A stretch of DNA of 64,000 nt from Nocardioides luti (GCF_014212315.1 NZ_JACKXE010000001.1:2170001-2234000); one strand, 5' to 3'. Positions 1-8,535 are shown, counted from the first letter of the stretch. The notes: generated from the letters alone by a model not told the origin. Program-made: numbers and translations.

Positions 1-813
1 ACCGCGGGTGCCCTCCCACTTCACGAAGCTCTCCTCGTAGCCGTCGCCGAAGGTGTGGTCGTGGTTGGTCGAGACCACCACGCGCACCGGCCGGTCGCCG
101 TAGTGCAGGACGAGGTTCGTGCGGCTGTTGGCGTGGCTGCGTGCCGGGTTGCGCACGGTCGTGCCCGAGACGCCGGTCGGGTCACCGAGGAACGAGCGCA
201 CCAGGTCGAGGTAGTGGACGCTGTGCATGTTGATCTCGAGGCGGTCGAGGTCGAGGACGTAGGGGAACAGCTCCCAGGGGGTGTTCACCGAGACGCGGAC
301 CTCGAGGTCGTAGAGCTCGCCGATCGCCTCGCTCGCCACGAGGGCACGGGCGGCCGCGACGTACGGCGCGAAGCGGAGCTGGGTGTTGACCGCGGCGACC
401 AGGCCCTTGCGGTGGCAGACCTCCAGCGTGCGCAGGCCCTCGTCGAGGTGGTTGCCGAGCGGCTTCTGCAGCAGCACGGCGGCACCGTCGGGGAGCTGCT
501 CGAGGACCTCGACGTGGGCCTCGGGCGGCAGCGCGACGTCGTACACCGCGTCCGCGGGAGCGGCCGCCACGGCCGCGGCGACGTCGGCGTGCACCTGGTC
601 GACGGCGTACTCGTCCGCGAGCGCCCGGGCGCGGTCGACCTGCAGGTCGACGATCGCGGCGACCGGGAAGCCGGCCTTGGCGTACGCCGGGAGGTGGGCG
701 TCCCGCACGATGCCGCCGGCCCCCACGACCACGATCGGCCGCGGGGCGGTCGGCAGGTCGAGGGTGTACCCGGGGTGCGGGCGCAGCTCGGGGCGGTCGT
801 ACCCGGCGCTCAC
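1..813 (-). CDS. Gfo/Idh/MocA family oxidoreductase (3' part cut off by window edge)
   Basis: NAD(P)-dependent dehydrogenase probably acting on a sugar or sugar acid taken up by the adjacent ABC importer. The GTG start at 813 overlaps the permease stop as GTGA, so the two are translationally coupled. 271 residues are visible and the C-terminus lies beyond base 1. A Rossmann nucleotide-binding segment (VVVGAGGIVRDAHLPAY, about residues 28-44) is followed by the family's EKP-like motif, here QKPLG, with Gln in place of Glu. The substrate cannot be read from the sequence. The context (KDG kinase and KDPG aldolase nearby, shared operators) suggests oxidation of a sugar on the way to 2-keto-3-deoxygluconate. 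Confidence 0.85.
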   Translation of the reverse strand, partial: MSAGYDRPELRPHPGYTLDLPTAPRPIVVVGAGGIVRDAHLPAYAKAGFPVAAIVDLQVDRARALADEYAVDQVHADVAAAVAAAPADAVYDVALPPEAHVEVLEQLPDGAAVLLQKPLGNHLDEGLRTLEVCHRKGLVAAVNTQLRFAPYVAAARALVASEAIGELYDLEVRVSVNTPWELFPYVLDLDRLEINMHSVHYLDLVRSFLGDPTGVSGTTVRNPARSHANSRTNLVLHYGDRPVRVVVSTNHDHTFGDGYEESFVKWEGTRG

Positions 814-1775
814 CCCTTCACCGCCCCCACGGTCTCGCCCCGGATGAGGTAGCGCTGGGCGAAGATGAAGACGGCGAGCAGCGGCAGCATGCTGAGGAAC
901 GTCGCCATCGCGAGCTGGGGCATGTAGAGCTTCACGTCGAGGCCGGCCGCGACCGTCGGGTTGAAGAGCGGGCTGGCGCCGATGAGCTCCTGCAGGCCGA
1001 TGGAGACGGTCTTGTTGTCCTGGTTCGACGAGAGCAGGGCGAGCGGCAGGAAGAAGTTGGTCCAGTTCGCGACGAAGGCGAAGAAGACCACGAGGACCGT
1101 CGCCTGCTTGCTGATCGGCAGCGCGATGCGCAGGAAGATCGAGACCTCGCTGAGCCCGTCGAGCCGGGCCGCCTCGACGAGCTCGGCCGGCATCGTCGTG
1201 AGGTAGTGGATGTAGGAGAGGTAGACCCCGAACGGGAAGAACCCCATGATCACCGCGACCGGCCACAGCTCGCCCACGGCGCCGACGGCGTTGACCTCGA
1301 GGAACAGCGGGATCACGAGCACCGTGTTGGGCATGACCATCGTGATCAGCGTGACGATCAGCATCAGCCGGCGGCCGCGGTAGCGCAGCCGGGCCATCGC
1401 GTAGCCCGCGGGCAGCGCGGCGACCACCGCGATGATGGCGCCGCTGCCGGCCACGATCAGCGAGTTGGTCATCCACTGCGTGAAGAGCCCGCCGTTCGGC
1501 CCGAAGCCGTTGACCTGCGACCAGCTGAAGACGGCGTTGTCCCAGGAGACCCCGCCGAGGCCGAGGAAGCCGTCCTTGCCGGCCTGGACGTTGTCGTTGT
1601 CGCGGAAGGCCATCGCGATGAAGCCGACCATCGGGAAGACGAAGATCGCCGCGACGAACAGCATGGTGACGACCCGGGCGAGGCGTCCGACGGTCCACGC
1701 GCCGGGGCCGGGGCCCGTGCGACGGGCGGCGCCCTTCGTGGACCGGGGTGCCCGGGTGGCGGCCTGCGTGCTCAT
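810..1775 (-). CDS. Carbohydrate ABC transporter permease, MalG type
   Basis: Inner-membrane permease of a CUT1-type sugar importer, 321 residues with about six hydrophobic segments. The EAA loop that docks the ATPase is visible as ELVEAARLDGLSEVSIF. The N-terminus is basic and cytoplasmic, and the protein ends in a short VGAVKG tail typical of MalG relatives. The ATG overlaps the upstream permease stop by one base (TGATG), so it belongs to one operon with the binding protein and the second permease. No ATPase gene occurs in the operon; a shared MsiK-like ATPase encoded elsewhere is the usual actinobacterial solution and is inferred here. Confidence 0.93.
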   Translation of the reverse strand: MSTQAATRAPRSTKGAARRTGPGPGAWTVGRLARVVTMLFVAAIFVFPMVGFIAMAFRDNDNVQAGKDGFLGLGGVSWDNAVFSWSQVNGFGPNGGLFTQWMTNSLIVAGSGAIIAVVAALPAGYAMARLRYRGRRLMLIVTLITMVMPNTVLVIPLFLEVNAVGAVGELWPVAVIMGFFPFGVYLSYIHYLTTMPAELVEAARLDGLSEVSIFLRIALPISKQATVLVVFFAFVANWTNFFLPLALLSSNQDNKTVSIGLQELIGASPLFNPTVAAGLDVKLYMPQLAMATFLSMLPLLAVFIFAQRYLIRGETVGAVKG

Positions 1776-2746
1776 CAGCTCTCCTCGCCGAAGAGGCCGC
1801 TGCGGAAGACGATGACCATGCCGATCCCGAGGGTGATGACCAGGAGGATCAGCGACATCGCGGCCGCGGCGGGGAAGTTGTAGTTGCTGAAGGCGAACGC
1901 GTAGCCCAGCTGGGTGGGCGTCCACTGGTCGGGCAGCGCGTTCGAGGCCACCTGGTCGAGCAGCTGCGGCTCGAGGAACAGCTGGAAGCCGTAGGCCAGG
2001 TTCATCAGCGCGGCGTAGCCGAGCCACGGCCGGATGATCGGCAGCTTGACGTGCCAGGCGAGCTGCCAGGCGTTGGCCCCGTCGAGGCTCGCGGCCTCGA
2101 GGGTCTCGGCGGAGATGCCGTTGAGGCCGCCGTTCACGACCACGATCCACGAGCCGACGCCCTGGAAGAACATCATCGCCGTCAGCACGAACGGCAGCTG
2201 GCCGGGCGTCGCCACGGCCTGCTTGATGGTCTCGACGCCCATCGCGTGCCAGAAGCCCTCGATCGGCGACTGGCTCGGGTTGAGGAGGTAGACCCACAGG
2301 ACGAAGTTCGCGATCCCGGCGAGCGCACCCGGGATGAAGTAGACGAAGCGCATCGCGGAGCCGAAGCGGCCCGGGCTGGCGTGGATCAGCAGCGCCAGCG
2401 AGACGATGCCGATCATCATGATCGGCAGCCAGATCACCAGGACCGCGCCGATGTTCATGAACGTGTCGACGAAGCGGTAGTCGCTGACGACGGTCTTGTA
2501 GCTGTCGATCCCGCCGAAGCCGCTGGTCGGGTCGAGGGGCGTGGGCGCCCGCTTGAGCGACGTCTCGACGGCATACCCGATCGGGATGACGCCGGCGATC
2601 ATCAGCAGGACGACGTACGGCGACATCAGCAGCCAGGCGCCGCGGGCCTCGCTGGGCCGCGAGACCCGGGTGCGTGGCCGGCGGGTCGGGGTCGGCGCCG
2701 GCGGGGGTGGAACTGCCTGCCGTTCCTCTGTCAGACCCGTCGTCAT
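1775..2746 (-). CDS. Carbohydrate ABC transporter permease, MalF type
   Basis: Second membrane subunit of the importer, 323 residues, partner of the MalG-like permease that overlaps its stop codon. The EAA loop reads ETLEAASLDGANAWQLAW. A proline- and arginine-rich cytoplasmic N-terminus precedes the first membrane helix (WLLMSPYVVLLMIAGVIPIG). The start ATG at 2746 has an AAGGAG ribosome site a few bases upstream. A 114-base gap with a strong stem-loop separates it from the binding-protein gene, consistent with lower expression of the permeases than of the binding protein. Confidence 0.93.
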   Translation of the reverse strand: MTTGLTEERQAVPPPPAPTPTRRPRTRVSRPSEARGAWLLMSPYVVLLMIAGVIPIGYAVETSLKRAPTPLDPTSGFGGIDSYKTVVSDYRFVDTFMNIGAVLVIWLPIMMIGIVSLALLIHASPGRFGSAMRFVYFIPGALAGIANFVLWVYLLNPSQSPIEGFWHAMGVETIKQAVATPGQLPFVLTAMMFFQGVGSWIVVVNGGLNGISAETLEAASLDGANAWQLAWHVKLPIIRPWLGYAALMNLAYGFQLFLEPQLLDQVASNALPDQWTPTQLGYAFAFSNYNFPAAAAMSLILLVITLGIGMVIVFRSGLFGEES

Positions 2747-2817
2747 GCTGGCTTCTCCTTGGTCGTCACGGCTGCGTCTCTCCTCGGTGCAGGGGTGATG
2801 AGGGGTGGTGCGGGAGT

Positions 2818-2855
2818 GGAGCGGGCCGGGTCGAGGAGACGCCCCGACCCGCTCC
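2818..2855 (-). promoter_or_regulatory. Intercistronic stem-loop between binding protein and permease genes
   Basis: GGAGCGGG at 2818-2825 pairs perfectly with CCCGCTCC at 2848-2855, with further partial pairing inside. It lies 3' of the binding-protein stop and before the permease ribosome site. Such hairpins commonly stabilise binding-protein mRNA or attenuate downstream genes; that role is inferred. Confidence 0.5.
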
Positions 2856-2860
2856 GGTCC

Positions 2861-4198
2861 TCACTTGACGGTGTAGCCCATCGCCTTGGCCTGGTTGTTC
2901 AGCTCGTCGTCGAACGCCGACCAGGCGTCGTCGATGCTCTTGCCGTCGACCAGCGCCGGCGTGATCGTCTCGGTCCAGACGCTGCCGGTGTTGTAGAGCA
3001 TGTAGGCGTGGTCCGGCTTGACGTAGCCGATCGCCGACTTGAACGCCGCGAAGGTGGTGTCGTTGTCCGCGAAGTAGTTCGCCTTGGCCTGCTTGGCGAT
3101 CCACTGGTCCTGGACCGGGCCGTACGCCGGGAGGCCGGTGGTCAGGTCGACCTGCCAGGCCGGGTCGGTCGCGACGAACTCGGCGAACTTCAGGGTGTTC
3201 TCGAGCTCCTTGCCCTTGATGTGGTTCGAGACGCCCCACAGGCCGCCGCCCTCGTCACCGGTGCTGGGCTCGCTGTCGCCCTCCCAGGTGAGCGGGTCCA
3301 CGGCGGTCATCTGGCCGGCCGGGATCTTCCACGTCTGGTTGAAGAGGTAGTCGCCCCACCAGACGGCGCCGGGGCTCATCACGAGGTCCTTGCCGGCGGT
3401 CGCGGCGTCGGCGTCGAAGATGCCGAGCGTCGAGAGGGCCTTGCCGTCGAGCATCGTCGAGAGCAGGTCCTTGGCCCGGGTGCAGGTCGGGTCCGACAGG
3501 TCGATCTTCACGTCGGTCGCCGACTGGCGCGCGTTGGTCGGGCAGCCGCTGGCCCACAGGTAGCGGTCGGGGGCGTAGGCGTCGCCGGTGAACCCGCTGA
3601 TCTTGCCGGGGTTCTCCTTGGCGATCTGCACGGCGAGCTGGGCGTACTCCTCCCACGTGGTGGGCACCTTGTAGCCGTTGTCGTCGAAGAACTTCTTGTT
3701 GTACCAGAACACGTCCGGGGCGGCGTCGTTGCGCAGGCAGCGGATCTGGTCGTCGATGTTGCACGGCTCGATGACGGCCGGGTCGTAGCCCGAGATCACG
3801 TCGGGGAGCAGGTCGGTGAGGTCGGCGGTGTAGTTGATCTGCGCGCCGGCCGCCCAGGCGATGTCGTCGTTGGACGGGAAGAAGATCGCGTCCGGCCAGC
3901 CCTTCTTGGCCTGGTTGAACTGCGCGAACTGCTGCTGCAGCGACTTGCCGCCGACGGTGCCGTCGATCTGGTTGATGGTGATGTCGATGTCGGGGTTGGC
4001 CTTCTTGAACGCCTCGGCGGCGGGCACCCGGGGCGGGTCGACCCACACCGTGATCGCGCCGCCGGAGTCGGTCTGGTTCGACGCCCCCGTGCTCGCGTCG
4101 TCACCGCCGCCGCAGGCGGCGAGGGCGAACATGGCCGTGGCGCTGAGCACCGCGGCCGACAGGCGCTTCTTCCCGAGACGAGCGCTGGATGACTTCAT
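2861..4198 (-). CDS. Sugar ABC transporter substrate-binding lipoprotein
   Basis: Extracellular solute-binding protein of the CUT1 type, 445 residues, presumably delivering a sugar or oligosaccharide to the two permeases downstream. The chosen ATG at 4198 is preceded by AAAGGAG and gives a basic n-region, a hydrophobic stretch (LSAAVLSATAMFALAAC) and a lipobox LAAC, so it should be lipid-anchored after cleavage. A Ser/Thr/Gly-rich linker leads into the mature domain (ITVWVDPPRVPAAEAFKKAN). A longer frame begins at 4270 but would place 24 unlikely residues before the signal peptide. Its promoter carries two LacI-type half-palindromes. Confidence 0.93.
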   Translation of the reverse strand: MKSSSARLGKKRLSAAVLSATAMFALAACGGGDDASTGASNQTDSGGAITVWVDPPRVPAAEAFKKANPDIDITINQIDGTVGGKSLQQQFAQFNQAKKGWPDAIFFPSNDDIAWAAGAQINYTADLTDLLPDVISGYDPAVIEPCNIDDQIRCLRNDAAPDVFWYNKKFFDDNGYKVPTTWEEYAQLAVQIAKENPGKISGFTGDAYAPDRYLWASGCPTNARQSATDVKIDLSDPTCTRAKDLLSTMLDGKALSTLGIFDADAATAGKDLVMSPGAVWWGDYLFNQTWKIPAGQMTAVDPLTWEGDSEPSTGDEGGGLWGVSNHIKGKELENTLKFAEFVATDPAWQVDLTTGLPAYGPVQDQWIAKQAKANYFADNDTTFAAFKSAIGYVKPDHAYMLYNTGSVWTETITPALVDGKSIDDAWSAFDDELNNQAKAMGYTVK

Positions 4199-4266
4199 GG
4201 GACTTGCTCCTTTGGGATTCTGGTCCTGCCGCGTCTGTTCTCGGTCGATGGCGCCCTCGCGGCTGC

Positions 4267-4307
4267 TCAAACGTTAGACCTACGTCACAGGTTGGTCAAT
4301 CGTTTGA
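4267..4307 (-). promoter_or_regulatory. Importer-operon promoter with two LacI-type operators
   Basis: Reading the minus strand, TTGACC (4299-4294) and TAACGT (4276-4271) form a -35/-10 pair with exactly 17 bases between them. Near-palindromes TCAATCGTTTGA (4296-4307) and TCAAACGTTAGA (4267-4278) sit over these two boxes, start to start 29 bases apart. LacI-family proteins bind such TCAA-CG-TTGA palindromes, so a bound repressor would occlude both promoter elements. The adjacent LacI gene is the obvious candidate. Confidence 0.75.
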
Positions 4308-4352
4308 CGTGACGACGTTCACTTTTTTCCGACGAGCTTCCCGACACCCCTC

Positions 4353-5366
4353 TCAGGAGGGGTACGGCGCCGTGGACTCACGCACGATCAGCTCCGGCGC
4401 CGGGTCTGTGATGACCTCGTCGACCATCGCCCCGGTCTCGATGCGGGCGATCACGCCCCGCACCGCGGTGCGCCCCATCGCGTAGAACTGCATCTTCACC
4501 GCGGTCAACGGGGGCCAGGTGTTCTCCGCGGTCCAGGAGTCGTGGACGCACACGACCGACAGGTCGTCCGGCACCCGGATCCCGTGGGCGCGGGCCTCCG
4601 CCAGCAGGCCGACGGCGGCGTTCACGTTGGCCACGACGACCGCGCTCGGGCGCACCTCGAGCGCGAGCAGCCGGCGTAGGGCGGCCCGACCGTTGGCAGC
4701 GGTGTAGCCGAGCCGCAGCTCGCGGGTCCGGTCCACCGCGATCCCGGCGTCGGTGAGGGCCCGCTGGTAGCCGACCCGGCGGCGCTTCGCGGTGAACGAG
4801 CGCGGCAGGCCGTTGGCCAGCACGATGTCGCGGTGCCCCAGGTCGACCAGGTGCTGGGTGGCCAGCCGGGCGCCGGTCTCGTCGTCGAGGGCGACCGAGC
4901 CCACGTGCCCGGGGTAGGCCGAGTTGATGAGCACGATCGGCGCGTTGGAGGCGAGCAGGTCGCCGAGCCCGGCGGGCGGCACGCCGTCGCCGACCTGGAC
5001 CACCATGCCGTCGACGCGGCCCTCGCCGATCAGCCGTTCGATCACCTCGCCTCCGGGGCGCACGTCGTCGGAGCGGCCGAGGAGCACGGTGTAGTCGCAC
5101 GCCCGGGCCTCGTCCTCGGCGCCGTGCATGAGCTCGGTGAAGAGCGCGTTGGTCAGGTCCGGCACGACCAGGCCGATCACCTGGGTGCGCGCCGACTTCA
5201 GCGCCCTGCCGGCGAAGTTGGGGCGGTACTGCAGGTCGCGCGCGGCGTCGACGATCCGGACCCGGGTCGCCTCGCTCACCCGTGCCGAGGGGTGGTTGCT
5301 GAGCACGCGCGACACGGCCGAGATCGACACGCCGGCACGTGCCGCGACGTCACCCAGCGTGGCCAT
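4353..5366 (-). CDS. LacI-family transcriptional regulator
   Basis: 337-residue sugar-responsive repressor. The N-terminal LacI helix-turn-helix (TLGDVAARAGVSISAVSRVL) and hinge helix (YRPNFAGRALKS) are followed by a periplasmic-binding-protein-like ligand domain (VIGLVVPDLTNALFTELMHG). Start chosen at ATG 5366 because LacI proteins begin just before the helix-turn-helix and because TAGGCT stands 7 bases upstream, as for a leaderless mRNA. The gene lies between the importer operon and the CoA-transferase gene, and matching operators occur in both promoter regions flanking this block (4267-4307 and 6671-6682), so it is the probable regulator of the whole sugar-acid regulon. Confidence 0.93.
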   Translation of the reverse strand: MATLGDVAARAGVSISAVSRVLSNHPSARVSEATRVRIVDAARDLQYRPNFAGRALKSARTQVIGLVVPDLTNALFTELMHGAEDEARACDYTVLLGRSDDVRPGGEVIERLIGEGRVDGMVVQVGDGVPPAGLGDLLASNAPIVLINSAYPGHVGSVALDDETGARLATQHLVDLGHRDIVLANGLPRSFTAKRRRVGYQRALTDAGIAVDRTRELRLGYTAANGRAALRRLLALEVRPSAVVVANVNAAVGLLAEARAHGIRVPDDLSVVCVHDSWTAENTWPPLTAVKMQFYAMGRTAVRGVIARIETGAMVDEVITDPAPELIVRESTAPYPS

Positions 5367-5427
5367 GGTCCGCAGCCTACTGTCGCCGGGCCCTGCCGGG
5401 ACCGGACCCGCGGAGTCCCCCACGATC

Positions 5428-6624
5428 TCAGCCGCGATCTCCCCCACCGTCCCGCAGCAGGTCGTGCACGTCGCCGTCCTCGCCGAGACGGGGGGCCGCC
5501 TTGCGGTTGCGGAGGACCTGGCCGTCCAGCCGGATCGGGCTGCGGGTGGTCGTGAGCCGGACGGGGTCGCCGCCGGCCGGATCCGGCCGCTCGACCTCCT
5601 GCGTCATGCCGATCGCCGCGAACGCCTCGTGCTCGAGCATCGCGTCGAGGGTGAGCACCGGGGCGCACCAGACGCCCGCCGGGTCCAGCACGTCGAGCCA
5701 CGCCGCGGTGCTGCGGGTCGCGAGGACGGCGGCGAGCTCGCGCTCGATGCTCGCGCGCTCGCTCCACCACCGCTCGGGGTCGTCGATCGCGGCGAGCGTG
5801 TCGCTGCCGACGAGGCGGCCCAAGTCGTCCACGCGGGCCATCGCGATCGCGAGGTGGCCGTCGGCCGTCGGGTAGGTGCCGTACGGCGCCGCCAGGTGGG
5901 CGTGGGCGGAGTGGGGACCGCGGGCGGGGGCGGGCGCCTCGGGCGTCCCCGGCGCGTCGTTCAGCGTGGTCGTGAGGAGCTCGAGCTGCAGGTCGAGCAT
6001 CGCCTCCAGCAGGCTGGTCTCGACCAGGCCGCCGACTCCGGTGCGGACCTTGCGGACCAGCAGCGCGGTGACGCCCTCGGCGATGTGGCAGCTCATCAGG
6101 TGGTCGGCGATCGCGAGGCCCACCGGGACGGGGTGCTCCTGCGTGGCGCTGAGCCACGGGACTCCCGCCACCGACTGGGCCAGCAGGTCCTGGCCGGGTC
6201 GTGCCGCCCACGGGCCGGCGGCGCCGTACCCCGTCGCGGAGGCGTAGACGAGCCCCGGGTTCAGCGCCAGGGCGGAGGCGGCGTCGAGGCCGATGCGCTC
6301 CATCACGCCGGGGCGGAAGTTCTGGATCAGCACGTCGGCGCGGGCCACCAGCTCCTTGACGGCGGCGAGGTCGTCGGGGTCCTTGAGGTCGGCGACGACG
6401 GCCTGCTTGTTGCGGTTCATCGCGTGGAACGACAGCGTGTCGCCGTCGCGCCAGCGGCCGGCGAAGGCGAGGGTGCGGCCGATCTCCCCGGCGCTCGGCC
6501 GCTCGATCTTGACCACGCGGGCGCCGAGGTCGGCCAGGCGCAGGGCCGCGACGGGGCCGGCGAGGAACTGGCTGAAGTCGAGGACGAGCAGGCCGGCGAG
6601 GGGCAGCTCCGGGGTGTCGCTCAC
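5428..6624 (-). CDS. CaiB/BaiF (class III) CoA-transferase family protein
   Basis: 398 residues, the usual length for class III CoA-transferases and alpha-methylacyl-CoA racemases. The N-terminal signature (LLVLDFSQFLAGPVAALRLADLGA, residues 12-35), a QNFRPGVMERIGLD block near 101-114 and the region around Asp174 (AIADHLMS), where the catalytic aspartate of this family is expected, are all present. The GTG start at 6624 has AAGGAGG five bases upstream. Its presence in a KDG-pathway regulon is unusual: transfer of CoA to a sugar-derived acid, or racemisation of one, cannot be told apart from sequence. It is divergent from the dehydrogenase operon across a shared operator. Confidence 0.88.
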   Translation of the reverse strand: MSDTPELPLAGLLVLDFSQFLAGPVAALRLADLGARVVKIERPSAGEIGRTLAFAGRWRDGDTLSFHAMNRNKQAVVADLKDPDDLAAVKELVARADVLIQNFRPGVMERIGLDAASALALNPGLVYASATGYGAAGPWAARPGQDLLAQSVAGVPWLSATQEHPVPVGLAIADHLMSCHIAEGVTALLVRKVRTGVGGLVETSLLEAMLDLQLELLTTTLNDAPGTPEAPAPARGPHSAHAHLAAPYGTYPTADGHLAIAMARVDDLGRLVGSDTLAAIDDPERWWSERASIERELAAVLATRSTAAWLDVLDPAGVWCAPVLTLDAMLEHEAFAAIGMTQEVERPDPAGGDPVRLTTTRSPIRLDGQVLRNRKAAPRLGEDGDVHDLLRDGGGDRG

Positions 6625-6659
6625 GGGCCCTCCTTACAGGGCGGCCCGGGGGTCGCTCC

Positions 6660-6690
6660 TTGACATCTGATCAATCGTTTGCGCAACAAT
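6660..6690 (+). promoter_or_regulatory. Divergent promoter region with LacI-type operator
   Basis: A consensus TTGACA -35 at 6660-6665 faces the dehydrogenase operon, with an AT-rich -10 candidate about 17-19 bases on (within GCAACAAT, 6683-6690). The operator TCAATCGTTTGC at 6671-6682 lies in the spacer and differs from the importer operator TCAATCGTTTGA by one base. The same element lies upstream of the minus-strand CoA-transferase gene, so a single repressor can control both directions. Confidence 0.72.
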
Positions 6691-6754
6691 AGGCCCCGGC
6701 CCGGTCCCCGGCAACCCGCCCCGCACCAGTGGCCCACCGAGCACGAGGAGCACC

Positions 6755-7777
6755 ATGCAGAGCGCGGCGTACGTCGGAGACAGGACCATCACGGTCGACG
6801 AGGCGGAGGCCGTGGCCCCCGGGCCCGGGGAGGTGCAGGTGGCGGTGGCCTACGTGGGCATCTGCGGCACCGACCTGCACATCCTGCACGGCGCCATGGA
6901 CGCCCGGGTCAGCCTGCCGGCGGTCATCGGGCACGAGATGTCCGGCACGATCGCGGTCCTCGGCGAGGGTGTCGCCGACTGGTCGGTGGGCGACGCCGTG
7001 ACCGTGATGCCGCTGGCCTGGGACGGCACCTGCCCGGCCTGCCTCGCGGGCCACCAGCACATCTGCCAGAACCTCGACTTCGTCGGGATCGACTCCCCCG
7101 GCGCCCTCCAGGGCCGCTGGAACGTCCGGGCCGACCTGCTCGTCGCGCTGCCCGAGGGCCTCTCCCTCGAGCACGCCGCGCTGGTCGAGCCGGTCGCGGT
7201 CGCCGTGCACGACGTACGCCGCTCCGGGCTCGGCGCGGGCGACCGCGTCGTGGTCCTCGGGGGTGGCCCGATCGGCGTCCTCATCGCCGTCGTCGCCCGC
7301 GACGCCGGGGCCGAGGTGCTGCTCGGCGAGCCGGACGCCGGCCGTCGGGCCGCGGCCGAGGCGCTCGGCTTCGACTGCACCGACCCGACCAGCGGCAACC
7401 TCACCGACACGGTCGAGGCCTGGACCGGCGGTGCCGGCGCCGACGTCGTCTTCGAGGTCTCGGGGGCTCCCTCGGCCGTGCTGGCCGCGACCGACATCGC
7501 CCGCGTGCGCGGCACCGTCGTGGTCGTCGCGATCCACCCGCAGCCGCGACCGGTCAACCTGCAGCGCGTGTTCTGGCGCGAGCTCACCATCGTCGGCGCC
7601 CGGGTCTACGAGCGCACCGACTTCGAGCGCTCGGTCGAGCTGCTGCACGCCGGAGTGGTCCCGGCCGACGCGCTGATCACCCAGGTGGTGCCGCTGACCG
7701 AGGTCGCCGAGGCGTTCCACACGCTCGAGCAGGGTCGCGCCATGAAGATCCTCGTCGACTGCCGGGCCGGCGCATGA
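6755..7777 (+). CDS. Zinc-dependent medium-chain alcohol/polyol dehydrogenase
   Basis: 340-residue MDR enzyme of the sorbitol/threonine dehydrogenase type, likely oxidising a hydroxyl of the imported sugar or its lactone. Catalytic zinc ligands are visible as Cys37 (GICGTD) and His60-Glu61 (GHE). The structural zinc loop keeps Cys93, Cys96 and Cys104, with Asp90 where the first of the usual four cysteines stands, a variation seen in this family. A GGGPIG Rossmann motif follows near residue 168. The ATG at 6755 has GAGGAG upstream. First gene of a tightly coupled operon with an SDR, an aldolase and a kinase; its stop overlaps the SDR start as ATGA. Confidence 0.92.
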   Translation: MQSAAYVGDRTITVDEAEAVAPGPGEVQVAVAYVGICGTDLHILHGAMDARVSLPAVIGHEMSGTIAVLGEGVADWSVGDAVTVMPLAWDGTCPACLAGHQHICQNLDFVGIDSPGALQGRWNVRADLLVALPEGLSLEHAALVEPVAVAVHDVRRSGLGAGDRVVVLGGGPIGVLIAVVARDAGAEVLLGEPDAGRRAAAEALGFDCTDPTSGNLTDTVEAWTGGAGADVVFEVSGAPSAVLAATDIARVRGTVVVVAIHPQPRPVNLQRVFWRELTIVGARVYERTDFERSVELLHAGVVPADALITQVVPLTEVAEAFHTLEQGRAMKILVDCRAGA

Positions 7778-8535
7778 GCGGCCTGTTCGACCTCACCGGG
7801 TCCCTCGCCGTCGTGACCGGCGCCCGCCGCGGCATCGGCCGCGCGATGGCCGAGGCGCTGGCCGCCGCCGGCGCGGACGTCATCGGCGTCAGCGCCCAGC
7901 TCGAGGACGACAGCGAGGTGGGCCGGGCGGTCGAGGCGACCGGACGGTCCTTCGAGGGTCGTCGCTGCGACTTCGCCGACCGGGACGCCGTCGTGGCGCT
8001 GGGCACCGAGCTCGCCGGCCGGGAGCGCACGCCGGACATCCTCGTCAACAACGCCGGCACCATCCGGCGCCAGCCCGCCGCCGAGCACGGCCTCGACCTC
8101 TGGGACGAGGTGATCGCGGTCAACCTGTCGTCGCAGTTCGTCCTCACCCAGCTGCTCGCGGCGCCGATGCTCGCGCGCGGGCGCGGCAAGGTGGTCTTCA
8201 CCGCCTCGCTGCTGAGCTTCCAGGGCGGCATCAACGTCCCTGGCTACACCGCGTCGAAGTCCGGGATCGCGGGCCTCACCAAGGCCCTCGCGAACGAGTG
8301 GGCGCCGCGCGGCGTCAACGTGAACGCGATCGCCCCCGGCTACATCGCCACCGACAACACCCAGGCGCTCCAGGACGACCCGGAGCGCTCGGCCTCGATC
8401 CTCGGCCGGATCCCGGCCGGGCGCTGGGGCCGCGGCGAGGACCTGGCGGGCGCGACGGTGTTCCTCTGCAGCGCCGCCTCCGACTACGTCGACGGCGTCA
8501 CGCTGCCCGTCGACGGGGGCTGGCTCGGCCGGTGA
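7774..8535 (+). CDS. kduD: SDR oxidoreductase, KduD-like (2-deoxy-D-gluconate 3-dehydrogenase family)
   Basis: 253-residue classical short-chain dehydrogenase. The TGARRGIG nucleotide motif (15-22), NNAG (92-95) and the Ser145-Tyr158-Lys162 catalytic set (YTASK) are all visible. The opening LFDLTGSLAVVTGA and the C-terminal DGGWLGR resemble KduD, which interconverts 2,5-diketo-3-deoxygluconate and 2-keto-3-deoxygluconate (KDG). Being directly followed by KDPG aldolase and KDG kinase supports a role in producing KDG or a close relative. The symbol is by family resemblance; the exact substrate is inferred. Confidence 0.82.
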   Translation: MSGLFDLTGSLAVVTGARRGIGRAMAEALAAAGADVIGVSAQLEDDSEVGRAVEATGRSFEGRRCDFADRDAVVALGTELAGRERTPDILVNNAGTIRRQPAAEHGLDLWDEVIAVNLSSQFVLTQLLAAPMLARGRGKVVFTASLLSFQGGINVPGYTASKSGIAGLTKALANEWAPRGVNVNAIAPGYIATDNTQALQDDPERSASILGRIPAGRWGRGEDLAGATVFLCSAASDYVDGVTLPVDGGWLGR

